Positions 46,825 to 56,454 of a DNA stretch of 64,000 bases are shown piece after piece (the first letter of the stretch is position 1; each line of letters opens with the position of its first letter). Below the pieces are notes generated by a model, which saw nothing but the letters and a program-made list of their open reading frames with translations, had not been told where the DNA came from and ran no database searches. Source of the DNA: Nitrososphaeria archaeon. Lineage in GTDB: Archaea; Thermoproteota; Nitrososphaeria; Geothermarchaeales; JDFR-13. Position numbers and translations under genes: made by a program. The stretch spans positions 799,100 to 863,099 of the forward strand of contig JALWXN010000004.1 of the NCBI GenBank assembly GCA_027078545.1, read 5' to 3'.

Positions 46825-47540
46825 ACACCCCTCACCAGGTTCGTGAAGACCTCCTCAAGGTTCTCCCCACCATAGCGCTCCTTCAACTCCTGTGGGGAGC
46901 CCTCGGCTATCAGCCTACCGTTGGATATGATTCCTATCTCGTCGCAGAGATACTCCACCTCGAGCATGTTGTGGCTGGATAGGAGTATCGTGACACCCTC
47001 CCCATTGATCCTCTTAATCATACGCCTAATCTCAGTCGCATAGACTACGTCCATCCCCGATGTAGGCTCGTCTAGGATGGCCAGCTTCGGTAGGGTCATC
47101 AAGGCCCTGGCTAGGAGGAGGCGTCTAAGCATACCCTTGCTATACTCCCCAATCTTACTATATATCCTACCGCCTAGGCCGGCAAGCTCGACACCCCTCT
47201 CAACATACTCCCTATACCCGTCGCCTGCGTAGATCTTGGCCATAAGCTCGAGGTATTCATAGCCCGTGAGGTGTTTATAGGCACCCGCCTCCTCGGGGAG
47301 ATAGCTTATTATACGTCTAACCTTATCCGCCTCCCCAACCACGTCATACCCAAATACGGAGACCCTCCCAGACGTCGGCTTCAGGAGGGTAGCTATTATC
47401 CTCAGGGTGGTTGATTTACCAGCCCCGTTGGGGCCTATGAGGCCATAGATCATACCCTCCTCCACACGGAAGGATATACCGTTTACCGCCACGAAGTTCC
47501 CATACTTCTTCACGAGGTTCTCGACCTTAACCGCTTCCAT
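46821..47540 (-). CDS. ABC transporter ATP-binding protein (NatA-like)
   Basis: GLIGPNGAGKSTTLRII (Walker A), YSKGMLRRLLLARALM, LAILDEPTSGMD. Confidence 0.93.
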   Translation of the reverse strand: MEAVKVENLVKKYGNFVAVNGISFRVEEGMIYGLIGPNGAGKSTTLRIIATLLKPTSGRVSVFGYDVVGEADKVRRIISYLPEEAGAYKHLTGYEYLELMAKIYAGDGYREYVERGVELAGLGGRIYSKIGEYSKGMLRRLLLARALMTLPKLAILDEPTSGMDVVYATEIRRMIKRINGEGVTILLSSHNMLEVEYLCDEIGIISNGRLIAEGSPQELKERYGGENLEEVFTNLVRGV

Positions 47541-47574
47541 ATCCCTTTCACCAGCCTAGTAATGATTGACTGGT

Positions 47575-48423
47575 TTACGACGATATATACCTTAGGATAT
47601 TGTCTAGACTCGCCTCACCCCTTAGGAACCTGTCGAGCCTGGAGAGGCCTTCAAGACCTATCATCACCAGCTCCCTCTCCATATCACCCAGCCTCTCATC
47701 GATCCCCCTAAGGATGAGGAGGGCCGCCCCCACGAATACCCTGGCTCCAAACCTCTTCCTGAAGTAGTCCCTCAGGATAGGTAGGCTACTAGCCTCCATC
47801 TCAGTGGCCAGCACACCCATATCCCTCATTGCGCCATACCTCCTCCTAGACTCCTCCCCCTGTGGAGAGTTGTGGAAACCCTCCTGGAAGTATAGATCGT
47901 CCTTCGTCTCAACCTTCCCGAGGAATAGGTTCCTCCCCAATACCCAGCCGCGGGAGACGGCTGAGTCTAGGAGGGATAGATAGACAGCCGGATCCATATC
48001 CGCCGGGTAGCCTGGGAATATGATGTGGCTAGTCCCCGCCTCGTTCCTCACCACGGATGATGCTACGACTATGGAGTATCTAGGGATGTCCTGGAGCGCC
48101 CCAGCCGTCCCAAGCCTAACCATATATGCCTGCCCCACCCCATCAGAGATCTTCTTCAATGCCTCCGTGACGCCTATAAGTGCTGAGCCGATCCCCATAC
48201 CAGTGGTGAAGCCGAATATCTTTATATCGCCGTAGTACCCCGATACCCAGTTGAGACGCTCACCACCACGCCTAACATCCTCGAGCAGTTCACCTAGGAT
48301 CTCGAGCCTCCTCCTAGACCCCATCGTCAGGATATAGGTGGATAGCTCGTCGCCACGTATACCTAGGTGGTACGTCCTCCCATCACCATACTCGAATATA
48401 AGTCCCTCGAATATCCTATCCAA
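47575..48423 (-). CDS. Uridine phosphorylase-like nucleoside phosphorylase
   Basis: FGFTTGMGIGSALIGVTEAL, VRLGTAGALQDIPRYSIVVASSVVRNEAGTS, GVLATEMEASSLPIL. Confidence 0.82.
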   Translation of the reverse strand: MDRIFEGLIFEYGDGRTYHLGIRGDELSTYILTMGSRRRLEILGELLEDVRRGGERLNWVSGYYGDIKIFGFTTGMGIGSALIGVTEALKKISDGVGQAYMVRLGTAGALQDIPRYSIVVASSVVRNEAGTSHIIFPGYPADMDPAVYLSLLDSAVSRGWVLGRNLFLGKVETKDDLYFQEGFHNSPQGEESRRRYGAMRDMGVLATEMEASSLPILRDYFRKRFGARVFVGAALLILRGIDERLGDMERELVMIGLEGLSRLDRFLRGEASLDNILRYISS

Positions 48424-48471
48424 GGCGGGTCACCACGGCATACTATATTATCCATACCACCCCCGTATAAC

Positions 48472-49812
48472 TCATCTCCTCTTGACGTTGATCCTTGCGA
48501 AGCCGCTCATAACCTCTCCGCTGAATACGTTGTCATTCCCATCCCTATACTTCGGCGGGACATTCCTACCATCTAGGGAGACGCTTACATATCCACTCCT
48601 AACATCTATGTCGAATTCTACACCCTTCTTGTAGACCGCTGCGTCGAGGCTTAGGAAACCGTTCCTAAGGTTTATGCCCACGGTGTTTCCTGAATCCATG
48701 AGCCTCGAGTCTATCCTGACATAGCTATTCTCACTCTCTACTTCTAGCTTTCCGCCGTGGATAACCGGGAAGATCTCCACTGCGGAGGAGGCTATCTCCA
48801 GCTCCATCCTACGGGCCTCTATCTTCCCCTGGCTACTGAGTACACCCCTATTGATATCGATCCTGAACGATTCATAGACCCTCTCGGGCAGGGATATTAT
48901 GACGTAGGCGTTAGATGCATATACCGAGAACTCGCCCTTCTCCACCACGTATGATACGTCCGGCCTGACGTCGCTCACCCTCCACCCCACTATCCGGGGG
49001 TCACCCTTCTCTATCAGGACTCCCCCATCATGTACATGTATAGATACCTTGTTGAAACGGCCGTCATAGGTGAGCTCGAGATACTTCTCCCTACGCGCGA
49101 TCCTTCCACTCGTCTCGGGGAGTGTTGCGATGGCTGAAGACTTGGATACTACTCCCCCTAGCAGGTCGGATATGCCTGAAACTATCCCACCGATGATCTT
49201 GTCTAGGAAGTTGTCCTCGACCTTGACTATAACCGCCTCCCCCCTAAGCTCGTCCTCCCTACCAGGGTCGTACCGGACTATCCGGAAGACGTCCTCACAC
49301 TTCTCCACAACGTCTTCATATAGGTAGTTGGGCGTGTATACCGTGAGGACGTCCTGTATACTCTCCACCGTCGCGTTGAATAGCTCCCTATCCATAGGGT
49401 AGATAACTAGTTTGAGGATGTCGCTGAAGACCGCCTTACGCCCCTGCTCCCTGAGCCTTCTAGCCATCCTAGGAGTATACTCCATACTCATCTTGTCGCT
49501 GAAGATCTTCAGCCTCTCCTCACCAGGCTCCGGCTCCTCCTCAGCCCTGGCCCTACCCCCATTCTCCAGCCTATCGAGTATCTCGAGGGCCTTCCTACCC
49601 AGGTCGCTCAGGCTATACTCTCCAAACTCGTTCTTCCGGAGGAGGCGGCTCATCTTCTTGAGGTGGAAGCCTAGTGTGCCAGAGTCCTCAATCCCCAGCC
49701 TCTTCATGATCTTGGTATATGTCAGGCCCGGCTCCTGGGCCAGGAGCCTAAGGATACGCCTCCGCGTATCATTGCTTATCGCCTGGAGTATATAGTCGAG
49801 GTCATCAGCCAT
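48472..49812 (-). CDS. Winged-helix regulator fused to DUF4097-like beta-repeat domain
   Basis: N-term ISNDTRRRILRLLAQEPGLTYTKIMKRLGIEDSGTLGFHLKKM; C-term short beta repeats (VESENSYVRIDSRLM, NLRNGFLSLDAAV, DVRSGYVSVSL). Start trimmed to ATG 49812. Confidence 0.7.
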   Translation of the reverse strand: MADDLDYILQAISNDTRRRILRLLAQEPGLTYTKIMKRLGIEDSGTLGFHLKKMSRLLRKNEFGEYSLSDLGRKALEILDRLENGGRARAEEEPEPGEERLKIFSDKMSMEYTPRMARRLREQGRKAVFSDILKLVIYPMDRELFNATVESIQDVLTVYTPNYLYEDVVEKCEDVFRIVRYDPGREDELRGEAVIVKVEDNFLDKIIGGIVSGISDLLGGVVSKSSAIATLPETSGRIARREKYLELTYDGRFNKVSIHVHDGGVLIEKGDPRIVGWRVSDVRPDVSYVVEKGEFSVYASNAYVIISLPERVYESFRIDINRGVLSSQGKIEARRMELEIASSAVEIFPVIHGGKLEVESENSYVRIDSRLMDSGNTVGINLRNGFLSLDAAVYKKGVEFDIDVRSGYVSVSLDGRNVPPKYRDGNDNVFSGEVMSGFARINVKRR

Positions 49813-49861
49813 CCACCACACCCAATGAGATATATAGCCTAATCGACATGGATAAGGAGTC

Positions 49862-49879
49862 TATCGAGAAGGCTCTACA
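49862..49879. repeat. Degenerate copy of TGTCGAG-N4-CTCGACA
   Basis: TATCGAGAAGGCTCTACA, 15/18 identical to 49907-49924. Confidence 0.45.
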
Positions 49880-49906
49880 TACCCGGTAAAAAGTATGGGT
49901 ATGGGT

Positions 49907-49924
49907 TGTCGAGAAGCCTCGACA
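49907..49924. repeat. Palindrome TGTCGAG-AAGC-CTCGACA
   Basis: Perfect 7-bp arms; near-identical element at 63728-63745. Confidence 0.7.
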
Positions 49925-49929
49925 GGCCA

Positions 49930-50175
49930 CTACTCCTTCTTAACACTGACCTCCTGGCCAGTCTCGGTGGGCCCAGCCTCACACGTATTGATACCAAGCA
50001 TCTTATAGAGGGCGCAGAAACCCACTGCACCAGTACCGATCATCACTAGGCCGATCAGTGCTAGGACGATCCCTATAGGCTCTGCTAGGAGGCCTGTGAA
50101 GTAGGTCCCAGCCAAGACCACCAGGCCGAAGACTATCCTGGCGGCCCTGTCAGTCTTCCCCACGTTACATTCCAT
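49930..50175 (-). CDS. DUF2892 family small membrane protein
   Basis: MECNVGKTDRAARIVFGLVVLAGTY...GTGAVGFCALYKMLGINTCE. Confidence 0.85.
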   Translation of the reverse strand: MECNVGKTDRAARIVFGLVVLAGTYFTGLLAEPIGIVLALIGLVMIGTGAVGFCALYKMLGINTCEAGPTETGQEVSVKKE

Positions 50176-50233
50176 GTGGGGTCACCCTATAACTATACTG
50201 GGTAGATACTTAAAATACATATACCCCCCGTAG

Positions 50234-51004
50234 ATGGTCTTCGAGGGATTTATCTATAGCTGTGGCTATGAATTGAGGGGTGGTAGGGTGGAGCCCCTCA
50301 CCAACGCATTGATATTCGGCGCTATCGTCTCAGGCGTATCCCTAGTCGCCATATTATTGGTGAGGGCGCTCCGCCTAGACAGGATAGGTATAAAGTATCA
50401 GCTCGCACTAGCATCGGGAGTATTCATAGGCATAGCCTTCCTAGGAGCGTTACCCAGGATTGTAGAGACGGGGGACGAGGCATATGCACTCCCCGTATTC
50501 CTAGGCTTCATAGCCTTCTCACTCCTGGAGCTCTCGCTCGGCTACCATGAGCACCACCATATCGGGAGGAGCCACCTAGGCGTCATGAACCTAGCCAGCG
50601 ACCTGCTCCACAACTTCATCGACGGGATATTCATATATACAGCCTTCGCCATAGACTACGGCCTAGGCGTAACCATCTCACTCGCCACGGTGCTACACGA
50701 GGTGCCACAGGAGGTCAGCGACTTCATAATCCTGATAAACAGCGGCTTCAGCTATGGCAAGGCCGTCATCCTAAACCTGTCCGTATCACTATCCACCATA
50801 CTGGGCATACTTATCTTCAGCATGGTTGAGGTGGACACCTTGATGGTCCTAGGCTTCATAATGGGGAACTATCTTTACCTAGCCGCTGTAGACCTGATAC
50901 CCGAGGTTTCGAGGGAGACCTCGGGATTGGAGAGGCTTAAGGCATACCTCTTCTTCGCCCTAGGGATAGCTGTTATCTATCTTCTCCACACCTATACCCA
51001 CTAG
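50234..51004 (+). CDS. ZIP family metal transporter
   Basis: ASDLLHNFIDGIFIYTAFAI and VLHEVPQEVSDFIILINSGFSYGKA (ZIP metal-binding helices). Start may be further downstream. Confidence 0.85.
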   Translation: MVFEGFIYSCGYELRGGRVEPLTNALIFGAIVSGVSLVAILLVRALRLDRIGIKYQLALASGVFIGIAFLGALPRIVETGDEAYALPVFLGFIAFSLLELSLGYHEHHHIGRSHLGVMNLASDLLHNFIDGIFIYTAFAIDYGLGVTISLATVLHEVPQEVSDFIILINSGFSYGKAVILNLSVSLSTILGILIFSMVEVDTLMVLGFIMGNYLYLAAVDLIPEVSRETSGLERLKAYLFFALGIAVIYLLHTYTH

Positions 51005-51618
51005 CCCTTCCTACGCCACAGGAACGCGATAGTAACGCTTGAAATCACTAGAAGGAGGACGATTGTAGGTAGATATTCAAGGATGTAGAACGGCCTACCT
51101 TTACCAGAATATTCTAGGACATCCTCATATGTAGTGGGAATTCCTGATAGATAGTCGTCGAAAAAGGTTACTCTAGCTATATCTACAGACTTTAGGCTTG
51201 TCCCAATATAAACTTCCAGCTTACCATTAGGGTTGTTTATTAGTTTTTCCCAGAAGTTGTCCTCAAGAACAGCTCCAACAACAATGGCCTCAGGTCTACC
51301 ATTTACAACCAGTACTACCGTAGGAGTCCCCGCCTGAAAGTCGTAGTCAGAGGCGAGCCTCTTCAAAAGGTTATTATTAACCTCCTCCTCTATCCAAAAC
51401 CAAGTGAAGTTCATGTTGTTCTCAATAATGTAGTTGGCTAGGTCGTGACAGTGGGGACAAGGCCTCCATCCATAGACATACAGCGTGTAGTTATTCTCCA
51501 CTTCTAGACCACTTACTATTATAGTCGTACCTACCATTACATTACCTGCGAAGAGGCCAGAGAAGAGAAGTACAAGCAATACGTAACGATACCATATCTC
51601 AACTTTCATTTCACACAC
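51001..51618 (-). CDS. Membrane-anchored extracytoplasmic thioredoxin-like protein
   Basis: VYGWRPCPHCHDLANYI, GTPTVVLVVNGRPEAIVVG, N- and C-terminal hydrophobic segments. Confidence 0.75.
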   Translation of the reverse strand: MCEMKVEIWYRYVLLVLLFSGLFAGNVMVGTTIIVSGLEVENNYTLYVYGWRPCPHCHDLANYIIENNMNFTWFWIEEEVNNNLLKRLASDYDFQAGTPTVVLVVNGRPEAIVVGAVLEDNFWEKLINNPNGKLEVYIGTSLKSVDIARVTFFDDYLSGIPTTYEDVLEYSGKGRPFYILEYLPTIVLLLVISSVTIAFLWRRKG

Positions 51619-51732
51619 CTATGGATTATGTTGGTGGGCTCAGGGTACCTCGATACGGCCATACTATTTTGGCCGGGCAGTTCGGTCATCATAGCCCTAA
51701 AACCACCATATTCGACACGAACTATAAATCTT

Positions 51733-52062
51733 TTATCCATCTGAATAACCCCTCCTAGTCAGATATAGGGCGTAGAGGAGGAAGATTAGTAAGAGTATCA
51801 AGAGTGGTATGTGCTCAGTAGCTCTCTCAGCCACTTCACCCCTACTCGTCAAAATGGAGCGTGAAAGTCTTCCTATGTTAAAGGAGATAAGTATTATAAG
51901 TGGCCAGTGCGTCCCTCTGTTGAAGAGATATATTGACATTATGTAGAGGAACACTAATAAAATATTCTCATACTTGATGAAGAGTGGTATGGGTATGAAG
52001 GCCGTGACCAATATATATGAGGCAAGGACTAGTCCTGAGATTATGGCTAGTCCTTTGTCCAA
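51733..52062 (-). CDS. Small polytopic membrane protein
   Basis: 109 aa, overlaps the FTR1 gene by 16 nt. Confidence 0.55.
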   Translation of the reverse strand: MDKGLAIISGLVLASYILVTAFIPIPLFIKYENILLVFLYIMSIYLFNRGTHWPLIILISFNIGRLSRSILTSRGEVAERATEHIPLLILLLIFLLYALYLTRRGYSDG

Positions 52063-52871
52063 ACCACTCCCCTCAAATAAAGGTATATAGCCGTAACTAG
52101 GTATCCAAACTGGAGAATAACCCTTCCGACCTCCATCTTGGAGGAATATCCAATCAGGGCTGACAAGACTCCTCCTATTACATTCTTCTCACTCATGGGG
52201 TGGTCACTTGGAAGGTTGAGGTTATACACATAGGTTCCGAAGGGATCCACAGCCACCCCATTCTCCTCCATATACTCAATAGTCTCATGTACAGCATAGC
52301 CCAGTATACCGGAGGCTATAAATATAATCATTATCGAGGTGACTACGAACATCTTTTTCAGAGGCAGCCTTATCTCCAATACATAGATTAAGAAGGCTAT
52401 AAAGACTGCTAAAAGTATTCCCCCGAGTAGACCTATAATATTCTCCACGGGAGTGTACTGACCTAGGAAAGGTATCATAAACAGAACCATTTCCACGCCT
52501 TCCCTAAATGTTACGATGAAGCCGATAACTAGTAGTGCGGTAGGCCTGTAGAGATTCATTGCTACTTTTTCTCTAAGTTCTGAAACCAGAGTCTTAGCGC
52601 TTCTACCCATGTGATACACGACGTAGGTAAGGACTACAACAGCTAGGTATGACCCTGCAATCTCGAATATTGCCTTATAAGCAGTTAGCTCGTACAAGGT
52701 GTAAACACCTATTCCAAGGAGTAGACTTGTAATAACCGCTAACCCTACACCCATAAAAATGTGTTTATTGTTCTGCCTCATCCCTAGCTTGTACAAAGCA
52801 CCTGTCAGGACAGCTACGATGAGGACTACCTCTAAGGCCTCCCTGAAGCTAATTATGAACTGTGGGATCAA
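52047..52871 (-). CDS. FTR1 family iron permease
   Basis: FIISFREALEVVLIVAVLTGAL and FIVTFREGVEMVLFMIPF (paired RExxE motifs). Confidence 0.9.
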   Translation of the reverse strand: MIPQFIISFREALEVVLIVAVLTGALYKLGMRQNNKHIFMGVGLAVITSLLLGIGVYTLYELTAYKAIFEIAGSYLAVVVLTYVVYHMGRSAKTLVSELREKVAMNLYRPTALLVIGFIVTFREGVEMVLFMIPFLGQYTPVENIIGLLGGILLAVFIAFLIYVLEIRLPLKKMFVVTSIMIIFIASGILGYAVHETIEYMEENGVAVDPFGTYVYNLNLPSDHPMSEKNVIGGVLSALIGYSSKMEVGRVILQFGYLVTAIYLYLRGVVWTKD

Positions 52872-52886
52872 TCCCCTACCCCTCCG

Positions 52887-52905
52887 ATTATAACACTGTT
52901 ATAAT
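52887..52905. promoter_or_regulatory. Perfect palindrome ATTATAACA-C-TGTTATAAT in the FTR1 promoter
   Basis: 9-bp arms; 15 nt upstream of the FTR1 start; contains TATA-like TTATAA. Confidence 0.65.
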
Positions 52906-52953
52906 GGATTCTCCTCAGGCGTTTTAAAGCCCCCGTATATATAATCTTAAGCT

Positions 52954-53838
52954 CTATAGGAATCCACTCAGGACGACCAGGGTAACCCCCAGGGTGATGG
53001 TGGCGTTGGCCATGATGACGGGCCCGGTTATCTCTTCATACCTCCTGTTTATCAGGTAGGAGAGTAGGAGTACCTGTAGAGGCATCGTGCTGAATATCGG
53101 TGATAATACGGTCACCCCAATGAATAGGAGGGCTAGGTATCTAAATAGCTGGCCGAGATTCACAGTTATGCCCGAGACGATATAGTAGGTTATGACCTCC
53201 CGTGAGGCCCTCTCCATCCTGTCTCGGTGGACGTGGAATGATATCAGGGTTGGGAGTGATGCGAGGTATGATATGAAGAGCCCGGCATATGGATATGGAT
53301 AGTTGGTGAGCCCATATCTCACCAGGTTTGTAGATACTGCGAACACAACTGTGGAAAGGAGGCCGATCACTATGCCCCTAAGATACCCAACATTCTCGAG
53401 ATGGGTATATGCCAGGAGGAGTACACCGGCTGTAGAGATGATTATTCCTAGGCCCTTCACTAGGTTCACCGTCTCCCCCAGGATGAAGACGGCTATGAGT
53501 ATGGCGGAGATCTGGGTCAGGGTGACCACGGGGGTTGCTGATGTAGCCCCGGTTAGCTGGATAGCCTTGTAGTAGAGGTACCTGCCAAGGATGAAGTGTA
53601 GGAGGCCGGCGGCTGTGAATACTGCTAGGAAGCCGGGATCAGGGCTTAGGAGGACCCCCAACTCACCAGCCAGTAGCGTAGCCACTAGGAACATTGGTAT
53701 CCCGAAGAGGGTGGCATAGGCCACGGCCTCGAATACATGGCCCTCTACGACCCCTCTCCGGGTAATAACAGTATTAAGGGTGAAGAAGAGGGATGATGCG
53801 AAGCCTAGTCCTATACCCAGTGCATACCCCTCCAGCAA
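52954..53838 (-). CDS. EamA/DMT family transporter
   Basis: Ten-helix pattern; ATSATPVVTLTQISAILIAVFILGETVNLVKGLGIIISTAGVLLL. Confidence 0.82.
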   Translation of the reverse strand: MLEGYALGIGLGFASSLFFTLNTVITRRGVVEGHVFEAVAYATLFGIPMFLVATLLAGELGVLLSPDPGFLAVFTAAGLLHFILGRYLYYKAIQLTGATSATPVVTLTQISAILIAVFILGETVNLVKGLGIIISTAGVLLLAYTHLENVGYLRGIVIGLLSTVVFAVSTNLVRYGLTNYPYPYAGLFISYLASLPTLISFHVHRDRMERASREVITYYIVSGITVNLGQLFRYLALLFIGVTVLSPIFSTMPLQVLLLSYLINRRYEEITGPVIMANATITLGVTLVVLSGFL

Positions 53839-53937
53839 GCCTCTCCCACCCTAGAGGCATAGAGGTTTAGCTGGTTATCCTATATATATTGAATACCCTA
53901 ATCTAGGTGTAGCCCCACACATGGACCAGTGGTCGAG

Positions 53938-56454
53938 ATGACTCGGGAGTGGAGGAGGATCCCGCTATTACTCATCCCCATCCTACTATCCCTCTATCCA
54001 TACTATGGCTATAGGACGCTCCTCCACTCCCTGATACCGGGAGCCGACCCGATATGGAGGATATTCGAGTCGAACCTCTGGCCGAGCCCCTCACCCATAG
54101 AGCTCGTCCTTTTCAAGTCTATAGACCCGGCCATAGTCTATGCATTATCGGGAGCCCTCGTCTCATACGCCCTCATCCGGGGCCTAGACACCAGGCTACT
54201 CCCGGGCTACAGCCTACTATTTCTCTTGGGAGACCCCCTGACACCCCTACTACACACAGCCATGAGCCTTGGCAGGCCCGCCTATATACTCGGCCTGGCA
54301 GGCCTCATGATACACAGCCCCATAGCCGTATTAGGCCTAGCCCTACTGGGCATACTCCCTAGGAGGGCTCTAATTCCTTCACTAGCCTCGATAGCACTCC
54401 AATACGAGAGGTACTACACAGCTCTCGTAAACCCAACTCCAGAGAGTATAGTACTGGGTATCCTAGTAGTGACACTCCTCCTCTACATTGATAGGAGACC
54501 TGGGCCATGGCTACTAACACCCATATTCCCAGAGGCCTCCATAGCCTATAGAGCGGGTGGGGAGCGGGAGAGAGCCGCCCCGATACTCATAGCGATAATC
54601 ATCACGGGCCTACTCCTTATACAGCTCCCAATAAACCCCGGCCTGAACGGGGGGCTCGACGAGTTTATAGCCAGCAGTATAAGGGACGACGCAGTCCTAC
54701 TCCTAAGCGACGACCCCACCATAGTAGCTACACTACAGGCTATGGGGATATACACCTACCTATATGGAGACGCGATGGACTGGAACTGGAGCGACCGGGG
54801 GGAGATAGAGGATAGGCTCTGGGACGCTATATGGACCATGATGAGGCTTGGATACCGATACATAGTCCTGGAGAAGCCAGAGGAGCTGGCCTACTGGGTA
54901 AGCCCGGCACACTTCAACGAGTATAAATACCCGGTGAGGGAGGAGACCACCCGCTACATAATAGTGCTCGAGAGGAGAGGGCTACCAGGAGGGGCTCCCC
55001 ACTACATGGTGACCGACTTCACACCACTGACTAATTTAGAAGGGCTCTACGACTGGACATGGAGCAACGTATCAATAGAGGTAGAGGTATCAAGGGAATG
55101 GATCACCATATCCTCGGACAAGGCCTATGAGGCCTATATCCACCTAAACAACGTGTCTAGCTACTCAGGACTCGTATTCATGGCTGAGGACGGGCTGATC
55201 GAGAGTATCGAGATATACAGTCTCGAGGATGGAGTATTAAACAGCCTCTGGGAGTCGGGCAGACTATTACCAGGCATAGTCGTACCCGTGGAGCTAGACC
55301 TATCCGGTGTAGAGACCCTGGTATTCAAGGTGGAGGCCAAGGGGGATAGATCCATCAAGCTAGGGCTCTACGGTGGCGGGGAGCTCCTTGAGGTGGTTAG
55401 GGAGGGCGGCATAGTCAGGGTTATGCCCAACGATGGGCTGAGGGAGGTGAGATATAGACCAATCGATGGATCACCGGAAGGTGGGGGGAAGCTAGGCCTA
55501 AATATCCAGCTACTCAGCCTAATCCTGGGGATCGCCGCGACGTTCATACCTATAGAGAGGCATTACAGCCTAGGATCTCCACTAAAGCTGGACACTAGGG
55601 AGCTCATGCTATTCATAGTCCTTGGCCCAGCCCTACTCTACATAGCCATCCCCGATATGTTAGAGGTGAGCTGGATAGGTGCTGGGGTATTCGTGATAGC
55701 CCTGACGATGTATATCCTCAACTATATTGATGAGGAGGGCCTTGGCGAGACTGGACACACCACTATACTGGCGCTGATGCCCCTGGCAGCCCTACTCACA
55801 TACCTGGTTAAGCTCCTATATGGAGACGTCTTCGACCTGATAGGGGATTTCTGGAGGAACAGGGCTTTATACGCCACGATCGACGCTGGGATATACTCAG
55901 CATTCCTAACGCTCACAGCCATATACATAGGTGGCTGGAGAATGCGTATACTAGCCCCTGGGCTATACCTAGGTCTCAGCACAGTGGCATTCATAACCGA
56001 TCTCTCGAGGACTTCAAACCCTGTCCTACAGGCGGTTCTCGAGGCCAATGTATACCTGGTCGACCTAACGATGGAGCTACTAGGCTACAGGGTGGAATAC
56101 GTCTATACACCGCTGGGATACCCCCTATACCTCTTCGAAGGCACGAGGCTCCTGACAATAGTTATCCTGGCATGGCCCTGCGCAGGAGTTACCGGCCTAT
56201 TCCTCTTCACCGGCTACGTATCAACACTGAGAGACATATACCTCAGGAGTGAGGAGCCCATATCCCGACTAGCCGTGGCAGCAGGCCTCCTAGGCACCTT
56301 CCTACTCAACATAGCCAGGGTGGATGCGATCCTCCTACTACAGGTGTTCTATGGAGTAGATGCTGCAGAGCTCTTCCACAGCACTGCCTACGAGTTCATA
56401 TTCCTAGCCTGGCTAGGCATCTACTGGTTGATATATAGGGTTTCGAGGCGCTAG
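53938..56454 (+). CDS. Large polytopic protein with C-terminal exosortase/archaeosortase-like core
   Basis: 841 aa by track start 53929; WPCAGVTGLFLFTGYV (Cys), FLLNIARVDAILLLQVFYG (Arg), AAELFHSTAYEFIFLAWLGIYW (His). Confidence 0.65.
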   Translation: MTREWRRIPLLLIPILLSLYPYYGYRTLLHSLIPGADPIWRIFESNLWPSPSPIELVLFKSIDPAIVYALSGALVSYALIRGLDTRLLPGYSLLFLLGDPLTPLLHTAMSLGRPAYILGLAGLMIHSPIAVLGLALLGILPRRALIPSLASIALQYERYYTALVNPTPESIVLGILVVTLLLYIDRRPGPWLLTPIFPEASIAYRAGGERERAAPILIAIIITGLLLIQLPINPGLNGGLDEFIASSIRDDAVLLLSDDPTIVATLQAMGIYTYLYGDAMDWNWSDRGEIEDRLWDAIWTMMRLGYRYIVLEKPEELAYWVSPAHFNEYKYPVREETTRYIIVLERRGLPGGAPHYMVTDFTPLTNLEGLYDWTWSNVSIEVEVSREWITISSDKAYEAYIHLNNVSSYSGLVFMAEDGLIESIEIYSLEDGVLNSLWESGRLLPGIVVPVELDLSGVETLVFKVEAKGDRSIKLGLYGGGELLEVVREGGIVRVMPNDGLREVRYRPIDGSPEGGGKLGLNIQLLSLILGIAATFIPIERHYSLGSPLKLDTRELMLFIVLGPALLYIAIPDMLEVSWIGAGVFVIALTMYILNYIDEEGLGETGHTTILALMPLAALLTYLVKLLYGDVFDLIGDFWRNRALYATIDAGIYSAFLTLTAIYIGGWRMRILAPGLYLGLSTVAFITDLSRTSNPVLQAVLEANVYLVDLTMELLGYRVEYVYTPLGYPLYLFEGTRLLTIVILAWPCAGVTGLFLFTGYVSTLRDIYLRSEEPISRLAVAAGLLGTFLLNIARVDAILLLQVFYGVDAAELFHSTAYEFIFLAWLGIYWLIYRVSRR

